A program made the translations under genes and the position numbers. A DNA stretch of 64,000 bases from contig CM042142.1 in the NCBI GenBank assembly GCA_023376005.1, positions 51,605,284 through 51,669,283 of the forward strand, written 5' to 3'. The DNA comes from Doryteuthis pealeii (Eukaryota; Mollusca; Cephalopoda; Myopsida; Loliginidae). The first letter of the stretch is position 1. Each line of letters begins with the position of its first letter. This document shows, in pieces, positions 23,201 to 30,689 of the stretch. The notes below the pieces were generated by a model. The model worked only from the letters and a program-made list of their open reading frames with translations. It was not told where the DNA came from and did no database searches.

Positions 23201-24667
23201 AGAAAGATATAGCAATAAGGAGTTATCATCAAGATACGCACTCCCTAATTTTCAGCATTTTTTAAACGAATACTCTCTTCAATTTAGCAGCAGGACCCAG
23301 CCTTGTACGCTTTTTTATCTGCTTTTTTCTTCATGAAAATAAACTTTTTTTCATCTGAATTCTTGAATATTTTATTTTGTCTTCAATTCACCAAAAAAGT
23401 TTTCAAATTCTATTATTGAAAAAAAAAAAAAAAAGAAAAGAAAAGAAAGTTCATTGAGACATGTTTATGAAAAATGCCTAAAATGATTTATTGTAAAAGA
23501 AGATTATTTAAGAATTCAGATGAAAAGCAATAAGTTTATTTTCCCCAAAAAGGCAGATCAGCAGAACGTACGAGGCTGGCCACTGGTTAATTTAAGGGGA
23601 ACATTCCTTAAAAAAAAAATGCTGAAAAATTCGAGAATAGGTATCTTCAAAATAACCCAGTAACGATATTATTTGTCTGAATGTTTTAAATGAGGCTTGA
23701 TAATTTGTATTATTAAGATTTTGTTGACTGTTGTCCTCATCTCTATTGTTGTATACACAACATAATGGTTAACTGAATAAGAATAATCTACTCCAAAGCT
23801 TGATAATTTGTATTATTAAGATTTTGTTGACTGTTGTCCTCATCTTTATTGTTGTATACACAACATAATGGTTAACTGAATAAGAATAATCTACCCCAAT
23901 GGATTAAATAAGGGCTCATGATTCCGACAAGAGGGTTCCTGAGTTCGACAAGAAGCACCTGAAAAGACCGGAGAGTACATAGGCGAAAAGTTGCGTCATA
24001 ACCTGCCCAGTCACCAAAATTACGTTTTTGATCATCACAGTTGCCACCCACGGGCAACAGATTCAACAATGGTGCAGTCGGTGTATTCCTCTGTCCCAAC
24101 CATCAGGTTGGATCAAACAAAGAAAAAATTACCCTATCCCCCTAAAAAATATGAAGGTCACGTAGTTTCTTTTATATACATAGATATACGTTTTTTAAGC
24201 TATATTTAAATGTCCTGGGTAAGACGTTAAACTGCATCTAACGCTGAAGATCTAATTTTGGAGCTTTGGATAGTGTGGAGTACCCCTTCATAGCCATTAC
24301 TCCCAGGCCCACTCTTGGTTCGGAGTGGTAGAACCATTTAGGGTTCCATCTATAGGTTAAATGGAAAAGTCAGTTTAAAAAATGTGTTCAATTTTTTTTA
24401 ATTGAATACACATTAAAAATAAAAAAAACAAAAGGTCTTCGGCAGAAAATAACCCAACAAGGATTAACATGCTGTAAAATCAACCAACCAACCAACCAAC
24501 CAACCAGCCAGCCAGCCAAAATCATGTTCAAAATTTTAAAGCGAGTTCCTATTTTATATTTCAGGAAGAAATCGCAGATGAAAACAAACGACGACATGCT
24601 CCATTCTTGCCCCGTTCATGGACACAAATGGACATTCAGCCAAATCTCCAAGATGTTCTCTCTCGAG
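2518..24667 (+). CDS. Unrecognised plus-strand gene, three exons seen, partial
   Basis: Three exons with good splice sites lie on the plus strand at 2518-2649, 15224-15279 and 24565-24667. The first two join in phase and give ...LERMRQK/RMMEIKQRFQEQ..., a charged, Gln-rich and probably coiled-coil stretch. The third reads best as EEIADENKRRHAPFLPRSWT and so on, but that frame does not follow the second exon directly. An unseen exon or a missing base is therefore likely. I do not recognise the family. The gene points toward the carboxypeptidase gene, tail to tail. Its start and end were not found, and the exons could belong to different genes. Confidence 0.5.
3040..3275. repeat. Tandem array of about 78-bp units
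   Basis: Three consecutive units start with actagcgaattcg, at about 3041, 3120 and 3199. They share gcgtaggg, cttggtcgcttcgtgaca and ggccgctcgcaa. Further units are at 3563-3650 and 3950-4095, next to SINE2 copies. Confidence 0.75.
3305..3545 (-). mobile_element. SINE2 (tRNA-derived), copy 1
   Basis: Read on the minus strand it runs from a tRNA-like head to a 3' body ending at the ccctacgcacga block. The family body is shared with more than ten other copies here. Confidence 0.75.
3645..3945 (-). mobile_element. SINE2 (tRNA-derived), copy 2
   Basis: Near-complete copy. The minus-strand head has an A-box-like gtggtgcagtggttag and a B-box-like agttcaaatcc. The body ends in the cctgctcgtgcggaggggtt block. 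Confidence 0.8.
3950..4095. repeat. Further units of the 78-bp tandem repeat
   Basis: Two units of the actagcgaatt...cgcttcgtgaca repeat follow SINE2 directly. This suggests that SINE2 copies and the tandem repeat were amplified together. Confidence 0.6.
4100..5165. other. No firm gene
   Basis: AT-rich sequence with short internal repeats (ttataaatctt at 4410-4480). A weak small ORF at 4746-4964 is listed separately. Confidence 0.4.
4746..4964 (-). CDS. Small ORF, 72 aa, with one hydrophobic segment
   Basis: It starts MSNCNMVTVLLDSNF and has a hydrophobic stretch LWLLILFNLLAIISDLF followed by IYAFVMVIYHAR. No splice context or homologue is recognised. It may be a chance ORF in unannotated sequence. 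Confidence 0.12.
   Translation of the reverse strand: MSNCNMVTVLLDSNFITDIQWQVYDVMTPVVSSADLWLLILFNLLAIISDLFCIYAFVMVIYHARTISSNYK
5170..5870 (-). mobile_element. R1 retroposon copy interrupted by a fold-back element
   Basis: The A/C-rich tail and the gttattttatg block are at 5170-5224. The R1 body resumes at about 5609 (ttttgttttattccttcttg) and runs through gatgggaccctaacaggtac. The sequence between is the fold-back. Confidence 0.75.
5225..5608. mobile_element. Fold-back element inside R1
   Basis: Outer arms: aattatgatatttcggagtg...aacgttc against gaacgttg...atatcataatta. Inner arms: attaccttaaaataagtcat and its complement. The central region contains gaagatgactt hairpins. Confidence 0.7.
5980..6135. 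repeat. Direct repeat, copy 1
   Basis: Shares cgtacaagtgtcattatc, ataaccattgaaatc, ggtgaag(g)caagaggata and ttttcgctcaagaat with 7385-7600. It is a dispersed repeat of unknown type. Confidence 0.6.
6195..6738 (-). mobile_element. R1 retroposon, near full length
   Basis: Contains all R1 blocks from the tail (ttttgttttacggc) through ggaccagggagcaatggtga-like, catatgataaaaagg and ctctgcag to the gacaggg end. Confidence 0.85.
7385..7600. repeat. Direct repeat, copy 2
   Basis: Second copy of the 5980-6135 repeat, with an inserted stretch at about 7490-7560. Confidence 0.6.
7700..8040. repeat. Local duplication flanking a SINE2 fragment
   Basis: About 120 bp at 7700-7828 (attctcttggtgtttttatt, tattcaaataaagtcctatt) is repeated with divergence at 7922-8040. 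The two are separated by a SINE2 fragment (agctatgggtaaatagtagg) at about 7840-7920. Confidence 0.6.
8055..8395 (+). mobile_element. R1 retroposon, 5'-truncated
   Basis: Plus-strand R1 starts at tgctagaaggcggt and runs through gtggtagtacctg and taaaataacccaac to a (CCAA)n-like tail. Confidence 0.8.
8455..8700 (+). mobile_element. SINE1 (tRNA-derived), full
   Basis: tRNA-like head with A box tagctcagttgg and B box ggttcgatacc. It is followed by the SINE1 body (ctcagcgcatgagtagcaca, ctccctcgctttctga). It lacks a proper acceptor stem, so it is a SINE and not a tRNA gene. Confidence 0.85.
8880..9180. repeat. (CT)n and (CA)n microsatellite cluster
   Basis: A (TC)n run at 8882-8901 and CA-rich tracts at 9110-9166. 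ORFs here are low-complexity artefacts. Confidence 0.85.
9250..9545. mobile_element. Fold-back element FB-C, copy 1
   Basis: Inverted arms: gctgaatggatacaaatagg...aacgtgtttcggccaggagt against its complement ending at about 9515. The centre is AT-rich. It shares ccgaaacacgt with the hammerhead motif at 57200. Relatives are at 50601-50830 and 60545-60850. Confidence 0.75.
9945..9982. repeat. (TA)n microsatellite
   Basis: Simple TA tract. A second lies at about 10301-10375. Confidence 0.9.
10380..11130. other. G/T-rich region, no gene recognised
   Basis: Strand-biased G/T-rich sequence (C/A-rich on the minus strand). An open stretch at 10523-10714 on the minus strand may be old transposon coding sequence, but I cannot assign it. 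Confidence 0.35.
11215..11465 (+). mobile_element. R1 retroposon, 5'-truncated fragment
   Basis: Contains acctgttagggcccatctat and cataaaataatccacaag, with a tail of ccaaccaccccaaccaacc. Confidence 0.7.
11572..11690. repeat. (CTAT)n, (CT)n and (TA)n compound microsatellite
   Basis: Simple tracts in series. A TA/GT cluster continues at about 11800-11890 and 12020-12110. Confidence 0.9.
12120..13100. other. No gene recognised
   Basis: Mostly unique sequence with weak ORFs on both strands and no convincing splice sites. Confidence 0.4.
13110..13370 (+). mobile_element. R1 retroposon, 5'-truncated
   Basis: Starts near tccactctgagtggtagtac, contains ggcataaaataacccaac, and ends in a ccaaccaaccaacc tail. 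Confidence 0.8.
13405..13665 (+). mobile_element. SINE2, plus orientation
   Basis: Head with cgagttcaaataatggac (degenerate B box). The body has cccttgagaaatgtatgga, catgggtaaatagtaa and cttaaaaattgaccttatgt. Confidence 0.75.
13835..14072. mobile_element. Fold-back element with near-perfect 110-bp arms
   Basis: The arms run from cgcaaaatgtattatg to ttcaggcttgatc and back. The centre is about 15 bp. Each arm carries ctgaagaagataccagaaga and tctgaaacacgta, the hammerhead-like block. Confidence 0.85.
14570..15155 (-). mobile_element. R1 retroposon, near full length
   Basis: Tail side ttggttagttagttgg, then all R1 blocks in order to cctctgcagagg and acaggg. It lies directly upstream of exon 15224-15279. 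Confidence 0.85.
15224..15279 (+). CDS. Small exon of unrecognised protein (RMMEIKQRFQEQQ)
   Basis: 56 nt, preceded by a long T-rich tract and ttgtag, and followed by gtgagt. In phase with the 2518 exon it reads RMMEIKQRFQEQQRTEGT, a helical, Gln-rich stretch. It lies about 70 bp after the end of an R1 copy. It ends in phase 2. Confidence 0.5.
15412..16025. mobile_element. Fold-back element, arms about 160 bp
   Basis: Left arm: caccccatcaattttctgaa...aaacatttgaggagg at 15440-15577. It is repeated inverted at 15848-16000. The spacer of about 270 bp is unrelated AT-rich sequence. Confidence 0.85.
16105..16440 (-). pseudogene. LINE reverse transcriptase C-terminus, frameshifted
   Basis: On the minus strand it reads RYKDVCKRDMKTCHIDINTW and then RATWRLLVKQG. 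After a frame change it reads DCIDCTRDCHSKIGLFSHSR and ends SCR before a stop at 16112-16114. KDVCKRD and the C..C...H....H finger are typical of the C-terminus of many animal LINE ORF2 proteins. It is a truncated, dead copy. Confidence 0.8.
16440..17380. other. No gene recognised
   Basis: Contains AAT and TA tracts at about 16950-17040. The block at 17220-17390 matches no other part of the window that I could see. Confidence 0.4.
16628..16692. repeat. (TC)n microsatellite
   Basis: About 20 CT units followed by imperfect ones. Confidence 0.9.
17385..17622 (-). mobile_element. SINE2 copy, head incomplete
   Basis: Body from caacccctccgcaccagcag through ctactatttatccatagctg to aatgcaaatagcg. 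Confidence 0.75.
17639..18015 (+). mobile_element. Fold-back element FB-A with 13-bp target duplication
   Basis: The target-site duplication gtctccaatcaat is at 17626-17638 and 18016-18028. The outer arms carry ttattcggactattgtcc and its complement. Inner arms are made of repeated ctcgggaacctt units. ctggaagaaggccgg...cggccgaaacg gives a hammerhead-like block. The element ends in a unique tail (cctcatcctcaaacattcag). The second copy is at 63463-63937. Confidence 0.85.
18029..18265 (-). mobile_element. R1 retroposon, 5'-half fragment
   Basis: Begins at taggttctaggccttgatg and ends at cctagacgacaggg; the tail half is missing. Confidence 0.75.
18625..19515 (-). mobile_element. Probable Helitron family 1 copy with an R1 insertion
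   Basis: The minus-strand 3' end has hairpin acactcggagggtgt and CTAG followed by T at 18628-18625. About 850 bp away, gacgtagtttcagttacaga resembles the family's 5' region. The 5' terminus itself is not intact. R1 at 18798-19126 sits inside. Confidence 0.45.
18798..19126 (+). mobile_element. R1 retroposon, 5'-truncated, 12-bp target duplication
   Basis: Flanked by aaaaaaatcatt at 18786-18797 and 19127-19138. Starts at ccattatggcaagcccc and ends ggttgatatgccgtaaaac plus an A/C-rich tail. It fixes the 3' end and the orientation of the family. Confidence 0.9.
19705..19858 (+). mobile_element. SINE2 3' body fragment
   Basis: agctatgggtaaatagcaag, gaattcaaacctgttaaact and cctactcgtgcggaggg. Confidence 0.75.
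19872..20127 (-). mobile_element. SINE1-related tRNA-derived SINE
   Basis: Minus-strand head ggtgccggaatcagactgta with B box gggttcgatacc, then the SINE1 body. The head differs from the other SINE1 copies, so it may be a subfamily. Confidence 0.8.
20219..20269. repeat. (GA)n microsatellite
   Basis: About 50 bp of GA units with one interruption. Confidence 0.9.
20345..20660 (-). mobile_element. R1 retroposon with internal deletion
   Basis: Tail side ggtttggtggattttacagc. The middle block is lost between ccagagctcaagaatt and cagtcaacaggtggcc. Confidence 0.7.
20682..21746 (+). mobile_element. Solo LTR interrupted by R1
   Basis: Begins TGTTACATAATC and ends GGTATACAACA. It is flanked by ggtgt (20677-20681) and gttgt (21747-21751), a 5-bp duplication with one mismatch. 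Without the R1 insert it is about 464 bp, close to the 442-bp relative at 41563-42004. No internal retroviral genes are adjacent, so it appears solo. Confidence 0.75.
21135..21724 (-). mobile_element. R1 retroposon, full-length reference copy (590 bp)
   Basis: Flanked by an exact 11-bp duplication aagtaaagaag at 21124-21134 and 21725-21735. On the minus strand it starts ccgccctgtcggctggggcg and ends gccgtaaaacaaaacaaac. It sits inside the solo LTR and gives the family's boundaries. No long ORF or clear Pol III promoter was seen. Confidence 0.92.
21830..22365. other. No gene recognised
   Basis: Short local repeats (acttaaaaccatataattat) at 21880-22020, then unique sequence. Confidence 0.4.
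22366..23115. repeat. ATAAGACC-type interspersed repeat, three blocks
   Basis: accgtgtttccccgaaaa, ataagacctacctgcaaaat and gatgattttaataaaagccc occur at 22366-22450 and 22766-22870. A diverged end piece (gagaaaataagctctagagt) is at 23048-23110. It is probably an old non-autonomous DNA transposon split by SINE2. Confidence 0.6.
22478..22682 (-). mobile_element. SINE2 inserted in the ATAAGACC repeat
   Basis: Runs from ctagcttggttacgtagcca to cattacactacgcgcttccc, with the tRNA-like head at the right end (minus sense). Confidence 0.8.
23696..23900. repeat. Tandem duplication of about 105 bp
   Basis: gcttgataatttgtattatt...ctgaataagaataatctac occurs twice in a row, nearly identical, the second copy starting at about 23799. 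The unit contains the gactgttgtcctcatc block seen in FB elements. Confidence 0.8.
24030..24120 (-). mobile_element. R1 fragment (5' end region)
   Basis: gttgccacccacgggcaaca and ggtgcagtcggtgtattc. Confidence 0.6.
24205..24512 (+). mobile_element. R1 retroposon, 5'-truncated, with (CCAA)n tail
   Basis: From tgtcctgggtaagacgttaa to aaaataacccaacaagg, then about eight CCAA units and CCAG units. It ends 50 bp before exon 24565. Confidence 0.8.
24565..24667 (+). CDS. Exon of unrecognised protein (HAPFLPRSWTQMDIQPN)
   Basis: 103 nt, with acceptor tatatttcag and donor gtaagt. The protein-like frame reads EEIADENKRRHAPFLPRSWT then QMDIQPNLQDVLSR and ends in phase 1. The frame that would follow exon 15224-15279 directly (KKSQMKTNDDM...) is also open but less protein-like. 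The upstream 350 bp is R1 with a (CCAA)n tail. Confidence 0.55.
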
Positions 24668-24859
24668 GTAAGTCAGATTTTACTTGTTATTTTTTTTCTC
24701 AGAGAATTTCATGTTGTAATGTTTTGTAAATAATAATACCTAATAATATTGATTGTATAATGATACGCTAGAAATAATAAAATCCCATATTTCTGGTTTA
24801 GGAGAAAATAAATTATTACTAAAAAAATTGTTAGGAATGTACTTATTTATGATCGACTA

Positions 24860-25090
24860 TATATATATATATATGTATATATACACACACACACACACAC
24901 ACAATATATATATATATTATATGTATACACACACACACACACACACACACAACCTTGAGTTTTCACTTCCGCTGTCGTTTATCGCTACAGAAAAAATTTA
25001 TACACACACACACACAACCACATACCTAAAAAAATGCACAATGTTTCCTTCAATACACACACTAACAGCGCTACATACTCACACCATAAA
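24860..25090. repeat. (TA)n and (CA)n microsatellite cluster
   Basis: Alternating TA and CA tracts; the open frame here is low complexity. Confidence 0.9.
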
Positions 25091-25224
25091 ATAGAATATT
25101 TGATGTCATATTTCAAAACCGTCTCCTTTTTTCAAACTTCAGAAATTTTTAAACAGACTGAATGACGAGGATTACCACTCGCCTTTCTCATTATTCTGTG
25201 ATAAATAATTTCTTATCTTATGCC

Positions 25225-25255
25225 CTGAAGATGATCTAATTAATAGATCGAAACA
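25225..25255 (+). ncRNA. Hammerhead-like hairpin, non-canonical
   Basis: CTGAAGA, one extra base, then stem GATCT/AGATC, then GAAAC. The extra base breaks the strict hammerhead core and no stem I is evident. It resembles hairpins inside the fold-back elements of this window. Confidence 0.3.
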
Positions 25256-25327
25256 CTGCAGCGTCGGCCAATAAACTCACCACTTAACCCATTTAAACCT
25301 GTGTTTTTTCATTTTTCTTGATATATA

Positions 25328-25362
25328 ACATATATATATATATATAGATATATATATATATA

Positions 25363-25405
<43 letters not shown>

Positions 25406-25455
25406 TATATATATAATATATATATATTATATATATAATAATATATATATATAGT
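25328..25455. repeat. (TA)n microsatellite
   Basis: Long, interrupted TA tract. Confidence 0.9.
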
Positions 25456-25729
25456 TTTACTATATTTATAAGTAAATAGTGCTCGATAATATTGATAGAA
25501 AATGTATATCCAATTCAGGGTAGCTAAACATGAAGTCAACAATAGTTCTTGTCTATGCGATTTTCAAACCAATTGCTTTGAAAATCGCATAGAAGAAGTA
25601 GAAGTCGTGAGTTCAATCCCTTAGTCAAGTAGTGTAGAAAATGTCGAAAGATAGATCAGATTAATAAAGAATTGATGGTTCCGAGTTTTGAATTCGCTAG
25701 TACAGGCAGCAATAAGAATAAAATACCTC

Positions 25730-26690
25730 TCCGCTATTTGATCACCGATCACGTAAGATGATCACTGGTCCAGAAATATGATCACCGATCAAATAGGACG
25801 ATCATTGATCACTCAAGACGATCACAGATAATAAAATGCGGTCACTGATCACAAAAAGAGGATCACCAATCACGCAAGGCGATCACCGATCAGACAAGAC
25901 GTCACATATAATAGATTGCGATCACAGATTAGACAAGGCGATCAACGATCATAAAATTCGATCACTAATCACAAATGATGATCACCGATATAAGAAAACG
26001 ATTGCAGATGATATGATAGAATATGGTAATCGATCACGCAAAATGATCAGAATAAAATACGATCATAGATAAGCTAGAATATATCAGACAAGGTGATCAC
26101 TGATGATAAAATAAGAATACCAATCACAAAAAACGATCACAAATCACACAATTAATCAAAAATCACACAAGACGATCAGCGATTAGACAAGAAGATTTCG
26201 GATCTCATGAGACAATCGTCGATTACATAAGACGATGACATACCACACAAAATGTTCACTGATAACACAAGTTGATCACCGATCAGAAAAGATGATCACA
26301 AATAATAAAATACGATCACCGACTGCACAATGCGATTACAGATAAGTCGATCACCGATCACACAAGACGATCACTAATCAGTCGCCAATTGTACAAGATG
26401 ATCCTCACTCACTCAAGACAATCACAGATCAGAAAATGCGATCACCGATCACACAAGATGATCCCCAATCACCCAAGACGATCTCAAATCAGAGCAGATG
26501 ATCACAGATCAAATAATACGGTCGTCAATTGTACAATATGATGATCAATCACTTAAGACAATCACAGATCACAAAATGCGATCACCGACCACATAAGATG
26601 ATCACCAATCACACGAGACGATTTCAAATCACAGAATGTGATCGTACAGGACAATCACCGATCGTACAAAACGATCACTGGATAAACACT
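25730..26690. repeat. GATC-rich minisatellite, unit about 20-21 bp
   Basis: About 45 diverged units of the type gatcaccgatcacacaagac and gatcacagatcaaaaaatgc. It is strikingly rich in GATC. No sustained coding frame was seen. Confidence 0.9.
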
Positions 26691-26699
26691 ACATCATTA

Positions 26700-27010
26700 C
26701 ACTAAGGTGCGGCTTCTCTTACTCTTTCTAATTAGAATAAAAGAAACAATCAGCCGAAAATACATCTTACATTTGAACCTACGGTATTTCGTCATCACAG
26801 AATTCAGAAAGAATCGACGATGAAAAGAAACAATAAAGACAAAAGATTCATAAGTCATTGATCATTCTTTTTCTTCTTTTATTTATTCATTCATTTTTGA
26901 AAAAATGATTATTGCTTTCCTCATCGGATCTACATATGCTCTCCTGAATTGTTTTAGGAAAAAGAAAAAGGAAAACTAGTTGTAATGTAGTTCTGGTTTG
27001 CGGAAGCATT
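26700..27010. other. No gene recognised
   Basis: Unique AT-rich spacer between two repeat arrays. Confidence 0.5.
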
Positions 27011-27029
27011 AATCATTGTCAGGTGTTTG

Positions 27030-27087
27030 GAGAAAGAGAGAGAGACAGACATACAGAAAAAGAGAAAGTGAGGGAAAGAGAAAGTGA

Positions 27088-27158
<71 letters not shown>

Positions 27159-27790
27159 CAGAGAGAGACGGTGAGAGATAGAAGTGGGATGTGGGGGAGT
27201 GAGAGGGACCATCATGTCAAAACAAATTTTCCCTTCAGAAAGATATATTACAAAAGAAATATAGACACGTACACACATATACACAAACACACTCACATAT
27301 ACGTGCACACACGAACACACACACGGACGCGCACACATATAAACAGAAGCACGAGCACACATAGGTGCGTGCACACATACACACACACAGATACACACAC
27401 AGACGTATGTACACCCACACAGAGACGCATGCACGCATACACATGGACACAGACACAGACACACGCGCATAGAGATAGAGAGAGAGAGAGACAGAGAGAC
27501 AGAGACAGAGACAGAGACAGAGACAGAGACAGACAGACAGAGGCAGAGACACACAGACGCACACACATACATATACAGACACACAGACACACACACATAC
27601 GCCCATTCACAGACTTACACATACATATAGAGACCCACGTACGCACAGACATCCACATACATAAACAGAAGCACGAGCACACATAGGTGCGTGCACACAT
27701 ACACACACACAGATACACACAGACGTATGTACACGCACACAGAGACGCATGCACGCATACACATGGACACAGACACAGACACACGCGCAT

Positions 27791-27823
<33 letters not shown>

Positions 27824-28008
27824 CAGAGACAGAGACACACAGACGCACACACATACATATACAGACACACACACACACACACATACGCACACACACACAC
27901 ACACACATACGCCCATTTACAGACGTACACACACATATAGAGACCCACGTACGCACAGACATCCACATACATACACAAACATACAAATTCGCACACGCAC
28001 ACGCACAC

Positions 28009-28040
<32 letters not shown>
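27030..28040. repeat. (GA)n and (CA)n mega-microsatellite with a 310-bp duplication
   Basis: GA tracts at 27090-27150, then cryptic CA repeats. Segment 27339-27660 (with acagaagcacgagcacacat and catgcacgcatacacatgg) is repeated with few changes at 27659-27975. Long open frames here are artefacts. Confidence 0.9.
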
Positions 28041-28041
<1 letters not shown>

Positions 28042-28078
28042 CATCAAGTTAAACCAATAGTAAACCTAATATAAGTAA

Positions 28079-28331
28079 GTAAGTAAGTCGACGGGGCGGC
28101 CTAAAGTCGGTATCAGCCAATCAGCGAGGAAGTCTATCCCCTTTTCAATAGCGCTAGACCAAGGAGATTGTTTTTAGCCTCTGAGGCGGAGCGCCACACC
28201 TACCATCAGCTCCTTACTTTACCGCACAGATCCCTGTGCTACTCATACGCTGAGTTGGCGAGGACCGGTATCGAACTAGGAACCTTGTGGTTTCTAACCG
28301 AACGCTCTACCGACTGAGCTAACCCGGCCCC
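28079..28331 (-). mobile_element. SINE1, full length
   Basis: The minus strand opens with ggggccgggttagctcagtc, B box gttcgatacc, then the body to ctttaggccgccccgtcgac and an (ACTT)n-like tail. Confidence 0.9.
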
Positions 28332-28604
28332 TAATATAACAATATGAAATTGCAACTTCCTCGAGCAAAATGCATCTTACATTTTCTTAGATCGCACGAT
28401 CTCAACTGAAGTTAGTTTTCTACCCAAGTTGAATCGACTCAGAATAACAATTTCATAAGTGGAATACGTAATAGTCTTATGGCTACCATAACGATAGTCA
28501 TAAGAGAATTACCAGACTCCCCCCCCCCTTTCAATAAGTCTTTACTAGCGGGACCTGTTTATATACTGATGAATGGTCATATCGGATACAAATAATTTTA
28601 AACA

Positions 28605-29100
28605 GATCTATTTGACCCTTAGATGGTAACAGGTACGGTAATTTTTACCTTTAGTTGTCAAAATTCCTAGCCAATAAGGCAATTAGAGTAACCTCCCATG
28701 ACTTTCACTTTGAACCAAGCCGGTAGCTATTTTGAAAGTCTCCGTGCGAAATAAAGAAATCTTAGAAACTTTTTCGAAAACAATACAACTGCATGCTTTA
28801 ACACAAAAATATCATAAAATGTGTTCTTAATAACAATTAAGTTCATTTCAGATAATGCGCACGCACAATTTTATGCAAGAAATGTTGACAACTAAAGGTG
28901 AAAATTACCACTTTTGGTCAAAGTGGACCTGAGAGTAATGACAATGAAGCGGTACTACACACTCCCGAGATCTCCATAACTGGACACTCACCATCAGATG
29001 CAGTTTAGTGTCATAACTACGATACCCCCTATTTGGTAGGGGATGTTACGCCTCTGCTGGGGATACAGCCAGCGGAGTATATGCCCCACTGACAGTACTC
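28605..29100 (-). mobile_element. R1 fragment split by a fold-back
   Basis: tatttgacccttagatgg at the left; gtcaaagtggacctgagagt...cagtttagtgtcat at the right. The two halves are separated by 28637-28915. Confidence 0.6.
28637..28915. mobile_element. Fold-back element inside R1
   Basis: taatttttacctttagttgt at the left end is mirrored by acaactaaaggtgaaaatta at the right end. The centre is unique. Confidence 0.65.
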
Positions 29101-29224
29101 TGAGATACGAGAAATGATTGGGACCGTTTAAATCACAGTACTGTTGAGATCGGCTAGGATACTGGGAGGGGTCCTGGTGTGTTTAGGAAACTTGCTATCA
29201 CTCGAATTTTAGTAAAGGCCACCA

Positions 29225-29725
29225 TCTAATACTAGTATGAAAACCACACAAAGCCATAGATATTACATAATTAATTAATGATACTTTGCTTGATTGTACG
29301 ATTGTCATCATCTTGCAACACCCTTTGGTTAAAAATGAGACCGTCCACATCGTATGAGATGAAATGCAAAAATGTACATCCTGATTATCTGGTGTTGCTT
29401 ATCCACCGAATTCTTATTTCTTATGGGTGTCGTGACCTCAGCTGAATAATCGACCATTTGTTTTTTTTTATAAAGAAAGAAAGGGAAGAAAAGGACATGC
29501 TACACAGAAAAATACGATAAGAAAGAAAGAGTGGGGAAAAGATAGAAAGGGGAGCAAGTGCGCGGAAGCCATAATACTAATCTGTTTAAATCAGACATAG
29601 TGAAAAGATGAAACTAAGGAAATAAAAATAAATCAGTGAAAGAGAGTTAAATCATGATCATTATACTCTTTACATATTGAAGTAATTATGCAATAGTTCT
29701 TAAGTAAACACTTCAAACGTTATAT
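29225..29725 (+). mobile_element. Helitron family 2, 3' end lost
   Basis: Shares attgtacgattgtcatcatc, tgcaaaaatgtacatcctga and tagttcttaagtaaacac with the copy at 39922-40485. It is cut off at the (AAT)n tract just before 29749. Confidence 0.7.
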
Positions 29726-29748
29726 AATAATAATAATAATAATAATAA

Positions 29749-30379
29749 TCTTATTATAATGGAGATTGTGTGTTTTTCTGTCTGTAACCGAAACTATATC
29801 ACTACTCAAGTCATAATTCCCTTAGTTATTGACATCACGTTCTCAATGATTTTATTTTTTATTTAAACCTCAATTATTAATAAAATTGTTTTACATTATT
29901 AATACTGTTAACCATATAAACGTACTAATAACATGCAATTATATTTATATATATATAACAAAATAGCGGTTTAGAGTGTGAATGGGAAGGCTAATTTGCA
30001 TATTGATATTAAAAATGTGATTTTAATAAATATGTGCTTAGTATTATTAATTTCTAATTGTTTGGTTTTATTTTAATGAATATAAGCAAAAATCTATTCA
30101 ATGAATCTTAAATGAAATCCATTAACAAGAAAAAATAACTGTCATTTTATTCTTTACTTCCTCTTTTAACTAAATACTTAAATTAGAAAAAATAACAATG
30201 AAAGACGAGAGTGATGGAAGAGTAAGTTTCAGTTGTTCTATTTTTCGATTATATCCCCCTCTGTTTCAAATCTTTTTATCTGCATTCTTATTTAGTTTCA
30301 TTATCCTTCTAATTTAATATAATATTTTATTACATTAAAACTTAAATACTTGCACCCGGAGGGTGCATATATTTGCTAG
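29749..30379 (+). mobile_element. Helitron family 1, complete non-autonomous copy
   Basis: Starts TCTTATTATAATGGAGATTG after A. It ends with hairpin tgcaccc/gggtgca, 8 bases, then CTAG followed by T. It is 631 bp, has no Rep/helicase, and is inserted in an (AAT)n tract. Confidence 0.85.
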
Positions 30380-30689
30380 TAATAATAATATCTTTTCACC
30401 AATATATTAGGTCTGAGACCTGTCAGCTGTTCCTTATAATTAAAACATTCATCTTATTTCCACTGAATGTTTATATTCTTTCAGCAGAAAAAAGTTCAGA
30501 GTTCAGAGATGGGGCATTCACGACTGGTGATGTTAGTCTATTCCATGAGTCTACTACCCTTTTACTAAAAATAATTTTGCCTAACATTTGTGTTGGAAAG
30601 TTTTTTTGAGAGTTTCAGTTTATGACCCCTGGTATTGATTTTTTGGGCAACAGATTAAATTTTGTTGAATAAAATCCATGGGTATATTA

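Noticed and set aside
25730..26690. CRISPR-like array
   Set aside because: Units are contiguous and diverged, with no unique spacers, and the genome is animal.
27009..28047. Several long open frames (120-207 codons) on both strands
   Set aside because: They are translations of CA, GA and related simple repeats; composition is Cys/Val/Ser or His/Thr/Arg only.
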